From contig CAMUQE010000069.1 of NCBI GenBank assembly GCA_947096075.1, positions 1-9,540 of the forward strand: a DNA stretch of 9,540 nt. Reading direction: 5' to 3'. The first letter of the stretch is position 1, and the number at the start of each line of letters is the position of its first letter. The position numbers and the translations under genes were made by a program. The stretch is from Veillonella parvula. Its GTDB lineage: Bacteria > Bacillota > Negativicutes > Veillonellales > Veillonellaceae. Below are positions 6,550 through 9,540 of the stretch, in pieces. The notes under the pieces are model-generated. The model was not told where the DNA came from. It saw only the letters and a list, made by a program, of their open reading frames with translations, and ran no database searches.

Positions 6550-7893
6550 TCAACGTTCAGTTCTAGTTGTTCTACGGGTTGGCCTTTTAGTCGCTCGTGG
6601 TTTGAACGGGCCAGGCATATTTGGCTTATTAGTGCGCTTTGGAGCGGCAGGTTTGAAACGACTTTGTGTTTCTTCACGCAAAGATGGCAAATCCTCAACT
6701 GTACCAACTTGCTTTACGCCCTCTACATTGCGACGACCTATGCTCGCTAATAAACCGATAGCCATAAAATTCATCAACAATGAAGAACCACCATAACTAA
6801 CAAATGGCAATGGCACACCCGTTACAGGCATAATACCGCAAACCATGGCGATATTAAACAAGGCTTGACCACTAATGAGTAAGGTAATACCCATTGCTAA
6901 CCATTTGCCAAATTCATCACGAGCCTTATTAGAAATGCGGAATCCAAAATAGGTAAAAGCAGCAACCAAAGCGACAACAAACACCGCGCCAAGGAAGCCC
7001 ATTTCTTGAGCCCATACAGCAAAGGCAAAGTCCGTATGTGCTTCTGGCAAGTAAAAATACTTAGACGTGCCTTGCATGAAACCCTCTCCAAGAATACCAC
7101 CAGAGCCTACCGCTAATAAACCTTGAACTGTTTGGTAGCCCATATCTTGCGCATGGGGCCAAGGATCAAACCAAGACTGAATACGTTCCCAACGATACGG
7201 CGACATACGGGCCGCAATAAAACCTAGAAAACCAGCTACTGCAAAAGCTCCGCCAAAAAATTTTCCATCAAAGCCTGCTAAATAAATCAGCACAAAGGAA
7301 AAGCCAAAGATTAGTACAGTAGTACCCATATCTGGTTGCAAGATCGTTAAAATTGCGAATATAATTGGCCAGATTAGCATTGGCAGCATATAGCCTACAC
7401 GCTCACTAAAATATCCTTGTAAATTAATAAGTGGATTAGTATGCCTTGGTTTTCCCCATTTTCGCATAGTACTCAATTTAGCCGACGTCCATATTAAGGC
7501 TGCTAATTTCGCAAATTCTGAAGGCTGTATCGATACGGGGCCAATAACAATCCAACGACGTGCACCATTAATAACAGCACCAACCGCGAGAACCAAGATC
7601 ATACCAATTAGTGTGGCAATCATAATTCTTTGCAACATGTGAGGTTTCTGTAACTGACGATAATCATATCGATACAAAATAACGCCTACCGCCATAGACA
7701 AAAGCAAAAACGTCATGTGCTTTAAAAAGTAGCCTAATAATCCCGTATTTTCATAGATAGAACTTATATAAGTAGCACTAAAGATATTTACACTGCCTAT
7801 AATTGTAATGAGAAGAATAGGTAAGAGCATACCTTGTAAGTCATTTTTAAAGAGTGAGCCCCACCGACTATCCCCCTTATTCGGTGTTTCCAT
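6550..7893 (-). CDS. ftsW: SEDS peptidoglycan polymerase, FtsW/SpoVE type
   Basis: SEDS proteins join lipid II into glycan strands in the cytoplasmic membrane, acting with a class B penicillin-binding protein. The 447 residues include about ten membrane segments and all the family blocks: GARRWI (110-115), QPSEFAKL (123-130), QPDMGTT (186-192), GYQTVQGLLAVGSGG (252-266), LPEAHTDF (282-289) with the likely catalytic Asp288, and PLPFVSYGGSS (361-371). The YRWERIQSWFDPW loop (233-245) favours FtsW/SpoVE over RodA, but the split is not certain. After residue 390 comes a cytoplasmic tail whose last 36 residues hold 13 Arg/Lys and several Pro. The ATG lies one base after the trmB stop, with its AAAGGAGG site inside the trmB end, so the two are coupled. 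Confidence 0.92.
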   Translation of the reverse strand: METPNKGDSRWGSLFKNDLQGMLLPILLITIIGSVNIFSATYISSIYENTGLLGYFLKHMTFLLLSMAVGVILYRYDYRQLQKPHMLQRIMIATLIGMILVLAVGAVINGARRWIVIGPVSIQPSEFAKLAALIWTSAKLSTMRKWGKPRHTNPLINLQGYFSERVGYMLPMLIWPIIFAILTILQPDMGTTVLIFGFSFVLIYLAGFDGKFFGGAFAVAGFLGFIAARMSPYRWERIQSWFDPWPHAQDMGYQTVQGLLAVGSGGILGEGFMQGTSKYFYLPEAHTDFAFAVWAQEMGFLGAVFVVALVAAFTYFGFRISNKARDEFGKWLAMGITLLISGQALFNIAMVCGIMPVTGVPLPFVSYGGSSLLMNFMAIGLLASIGRRNVEGVKQVGTVEDLPSLREETQSRFKPAAPKRTNKPNMPGPFKPRATKRPTRRTTRTER

Positions 7894-7894
7894 G

Positions 7895-8554
7895 TTAAGC
7901 CTCCTTTTGTACTTTTGGCTTAATTGCTTCTAAGCGGAAAATAGGTTGACCTTTTTCACTAAATTTTTCTTCATATTCAGTTTTTACATTTGGAAGATCT
8001 GTACTATGTAAATCATAAGTTACATTTTTAAGCTCCCAACCGCATTCTTTGAACTCTTCGAGTGAAAACATAAACAAACCTTCATTGTCCGTCTTGAAGT
8101 GGACTTCACCACCATCTTTCAAAAGACGAGCATAGCGGTCAAGGAATGTGTGATATGTAAGGCGGCGTTTTGCATGTTTTGCCTTAGGCCAAGGATCACA
8201 GAAATTAATATAGAAACGATCAACTTCACCGGGTGCCACTATCTCTTCGATACCCGCGATATCAAATAGAGAGACCTTTGCATTGTTCCGCTCCCCTTCA
8301 AAGATTTTTTGTGCTGCGTAATAAATAACGCCCATCTGTACTTCAAAACCTATGAAGTTAGCATCTGGATACGCTTCAGACATGCCCGCAATAAAGCGAC
8401 CTTTCCCTGTCCCTAATTCCATGTATAATGGGTGTTCAGGATGCTCAAATAATTCACGCCATTTGCCTTTGTGCTCTTCTTGGCCAGACAAAATGATGTG
8501 AGAGTCATATTCGTGAATTGCTTCATCAATCCACGGCTTTCTACGAAGGCGCAT
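7895..8554 (-). CDS. trmB: tRNA (guanine-N7-)-methyltransferase
   Basis: TrmB uses S-adenosylmethionine to methylate G46 in the variable loop of tRNAs, in the cytoplasm. The 219-residue product is full length, and it opens with the Firmicute-type MRLRRKPWIDEAI. The Rossmann-fold methyltransferase follows: ELGTGKGRF (46-54) is the cofactor glycine loop and Glu71 the acidic end of strand 2. NFCDPWPKAKHAKRR (117-131) holds the catalytic and tRNA-binding residues, with FKTDN (153-157) next and TEYEEKF (192-198) closing the site. The ATG at 8554 has AAGGAG six bases upstream. It is the first gene of a unit with ftsW, behind a near-consensus promoter, which suggests steady growth-linked expression. 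Confidence 0.96.
   Translation of the reverse strand: MRLRRKPWIDEAIHEYDSHIILSGQEEHKGKWRELFEHPEHPLYMELGTGKGRFIAGMSEAYPDANFIGFEVQMGVIYYAAQKIFEGERNNAKVSLFDIAGIEEIVAPGEVDRFYINFCDPWPKAKHAKRRLTYHTFLDRYARLLKDGGEVHFKTDNEGLFMFSLEEFKECGWELKNVTYDLHSTDLPNVKTEYEEKFSEKGQPIFRLEAIKPKVQKEA
7900..7907 (-). promoter_or_regulatory. Ribosome binding site of ftsW inside the end of trmB
   Basis: AAAGGAGG lies within the last codons of trmB, six bases before the ftsW ATG. The trmB TAA and the ftsW ATG are separated by a single base, so terminating ribosomes would be positioned to restart on ftsW. Confidence 0.8.
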
Positions 8555-8635
8555 ACTTTCTCCTTACATCTATTTTTAATGATATGTTTACATTTGTTTA
8601 TATTTATTATTACAGGTCATATACCTATCTTATTA

Positions 8636-8664
8636 ATTATAGAAAAGGGGACCTTAAACGTCAA
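8636..8664 (-). promoter_or_regulatory. Near-consensus promoter of trmB-ftsW
   Basis: TTGACG (8664-8659) and a perfect TATAAT (8641-8636) are separated by exactly 17 bases, the best sigma-A promoter in the window. Transcription should start near 8629, giving a leader of about 75 bases that is AT-rich and holds a small AGGT/ACCT repeat. A perfect short palindrome, GGATT-N-AATCC (8676-8686), lies 12-22 bases upstream of the -35 box and could be an operator. Confidence 0.8.
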
Positions 8665-8723
8665 TTACATTCTATGGATTTAATCCTAATCACTGGAACT
8701 GTGAAAGTAGAAGCCATAAGAAA

Positions 8724-8750
8724 AGACCTACTTCAGAAAGAAGTAGGTCT
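8724..8750 (-). terminator. Strong intrinsic terminator after the secreted CMD-like gene
   Basis: An 11-bp perfect stem (AGACCTACTTC, 8724-8734, with 8740-8750) closes a five-base loop, AGAAA. In the minus direction it is followed by TTTCTTATGG, and it begins only five bases after the stop codon at 8756. It separates this gene from trmB. The plus direction is followed by ACATTTTATT, so it may act in both directions. Confidence 0.88.
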
Positions 8751-8755
8751 ACATT

Positions 8756-9442
8756 TTATTGGAAAATCATAGTTTCTAGATTTTCAATTTGATATTGACT
8801 TAAGCCAAGTTCAGATAAACTCTTTTCAGCTGCAGTAAATAGATTATTTTTACCAACTCGAGTGCCTAGTGCAGCTGCAGCAACCAATTCACGATCCAAT
8901 TTACCTAGGCGTGAGCGATTACGGTTTTGAGGTTTTGGTTTTTTCATACGGAACGTATTATATTGAACCCCCTCTTTTACTTCCTCAGCTTTCGGCTTAG
9001 TTAGAGGCGCCCCATTAGTGCCATTCCCCAATAAAGCACTAAGTCCAGTTTGCTTTGTAACTAATTTTTCATACTCATCGCCAAACTCAGGACGCTCATC
9101 ACGTAATTGAGCAAATGTAGCTAGCGCCGCATTCATTTGCTTCAAACCCGCAGCAGAATAAAGTTGACGAATCGCAATACTCACCTCTTGCGGTGTCAAC
9201 GTACCTCGCTCGATAGCAGAAGCAATTGTGCTCTTTAATGCCTCTTGATCACCAGACGCTGTGTAACGGCCGATTTCAACCAAATCTTTTTGACGTGCAT
9301 TAAGTTCTTTTGGCGTATATATATTTATCTCAGATATAGATGGTGCCTGTTTTGAAGGTTGTTCTCCCGCCCCATTAGCCTCAAACATATAGCCACCGGC
9401 AACGATGGCCACGGCTAATGTTAAGGTTAATACTCTTTTCAA
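8756..9442 (-). CDS. Secreted CMD-fold-like protein of unknown function
   Basis: The protein is 228 residues when started at the TTG at 9442. It has a signal peptide (about 1-25: KR, a hydrophobic core, then ANGA), so it is exported to the periplasm or cell envelope. Residues 46-112 match the helical pattern of carboxymuconolactone decarboxylase (AhpD-like) domains: LNARQKDLVEI, GTLTPQEVSIAIRQL, SAAGL. A basic linker (about 165-178) leads to a second, shorter segment (179-228: LDRELVAAAALGTR...LGLSQYQIENLETMI) with the same pattern. The mature protein has no cysteine and no CxxC, so AhpD-type peroxidase chemistry is excluded and enzyme activity is doubtful. A longer frame from a TTG at 9490 would put 16 polar residues before the signal peptide and contain the ribosome binding site. 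It is alone in its unit. Confidence 0.7.
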   Translation of the reverse strand: MKRVLTLTLAVAIVAGGYMFEANGAGEQPSKQAPSISEINIYTPKELNARQKDLVEIGRYTASGDQEALKSTIASAIERGTLTPQEVSIAIRQLYSAAGLKQMNAALATFAQLRDERPEFGDEYEKLVTKQTGLSALLGNGTNGAPLTKPKAEEVKEGVQYNTFRMKKPKPQNRNRSRLGKLDRELVAAAALGTRVGKNNLFTAAEKSLSELGLSQYQIENLETMIFQ

Positions 9443-9453
9443 CGTCTTACAAT

Positions 9454-9460
9454 CTCCCTT
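9454..9460 (-). promoter_or_regulatory. Ribosome binding site that decides the secreted-protein start
   Basis: AAGGGAG lies 11 bases before the TTG at 9442, slightly far but the only good site. It falls inside the longer reading frame that begins at 9490, which argues against that start. The TTG at 9442 also places the basic Lys-Arg pair right at the start of the signal peptide. Confidence 0.6.
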
Positions 9461-9478
9461 ATCATTAATACTAATTGT

Positions 9479-9509
9479 ATAATACTGCAATAGTAGCGTA
9501 TATTATCAA
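9479..9509 (-). promoter_or_regulatory. Weak candidate promoter of the secreted CMD-like gene
   Basis: TTGATA (9509-9504) and TATTAT (9484-9479) are 19 bases apart, longer than ideal. Ten bases upstream of the -35 box, the eight-base unit ACAGTAGA occurs twice in tandem (9519-9534), which could be an activator or repressor site. The window ends at 9540, so what lies further upstream cannot be seen. Confidence 0.3.
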
Positions 9510-9540
9510 TGGATTTATTCTACTGTTCTACTGTAATATA

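Noticed and set aside
8471..8772. Two plus-strand open frames of 70 and 84 codons before and across the trmB promoter
   Set aside because: They run through a near-consensus minus-strand promoter and a terminator hairpin, show no domain pattern, and have poor ribosome binding sites.
1..9540. CRISPR array, tRNA or rRNA genes, insertion sequence ends, prophage or integration scar
   Set aside because: No regularly spaced repeats, cloverleaf or rRNA sequence, transposase or integrase domains, or flanking inverted repeats were found on reading through.

Overview
All ten protein genes in this window lie on the minus strand, so transcription runs from right to left. Base composition is moderately AT-rich. 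Ribosome binding sites are strong and purine-rich (AGGAGG type), promoters are sigma-A-like, and the terminators are compact hairpins. FloA, short NfeD, the TrmB form beginning MRLRRKPW and UraA are all of Firmicute type. I infer a member of the Negativicutes, most likely Veillonella or a close relative. This rests on overall gene character and recall, not on a marker gene.

In order of transcription, the right end (8724-9509) holds a single-gene unit: a secreted protein of the carboxymuconolactone decarboxylase (CMD) fold type with no cysteine in its mature part, closed by a strong terminator. Next, a near-consensus promoter (8636-8664) drives trmB (tRNA m7G46 methyltransferase), with an FtsW-type SEDS peptidoglycan polymerase one base downstream. 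No clear terminator follows ftsW, so transcripts may run on into uraA (uracil:proton symporter), which ends at a strong hairpin near 5047-5089.

The next unit is an envelope operon, nfeD-floA-orf213: a short membrane-anchored NfeD with an OB-fold, the flotillin-like scaffold FloA, and an unrecognised one-pass membrane protein with a charged, probably disordered cytoplasmic part. It ends in a 137-base 3' untranslated stretch and a long hairpin.

The left third is less ordinary. It holds a 243-residue protein made of five tandem helix-turn-helix modules, then a TauE/SafE-like membrane exporter whose promoter -35 box overlaps the HTH gene's stop codon. Last comes a uracil-DNA-glycosylase-superfamily protein, closest to the hypoxanthine-DNA glycosylase type, whose candidate promoter carries a palindrome between -35 and -10.

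No tRNA, rRNA, CRISPR array, insertion sequence or integration scar was seen. No stretch without a gene exceeds 300 bases; the longest is 2600-2854. No complete new defence or mobile system is visible. The least-described items are the five-HTH array protein, the third member of the floA operon and the cysteine-less secreted CMD-like protein.
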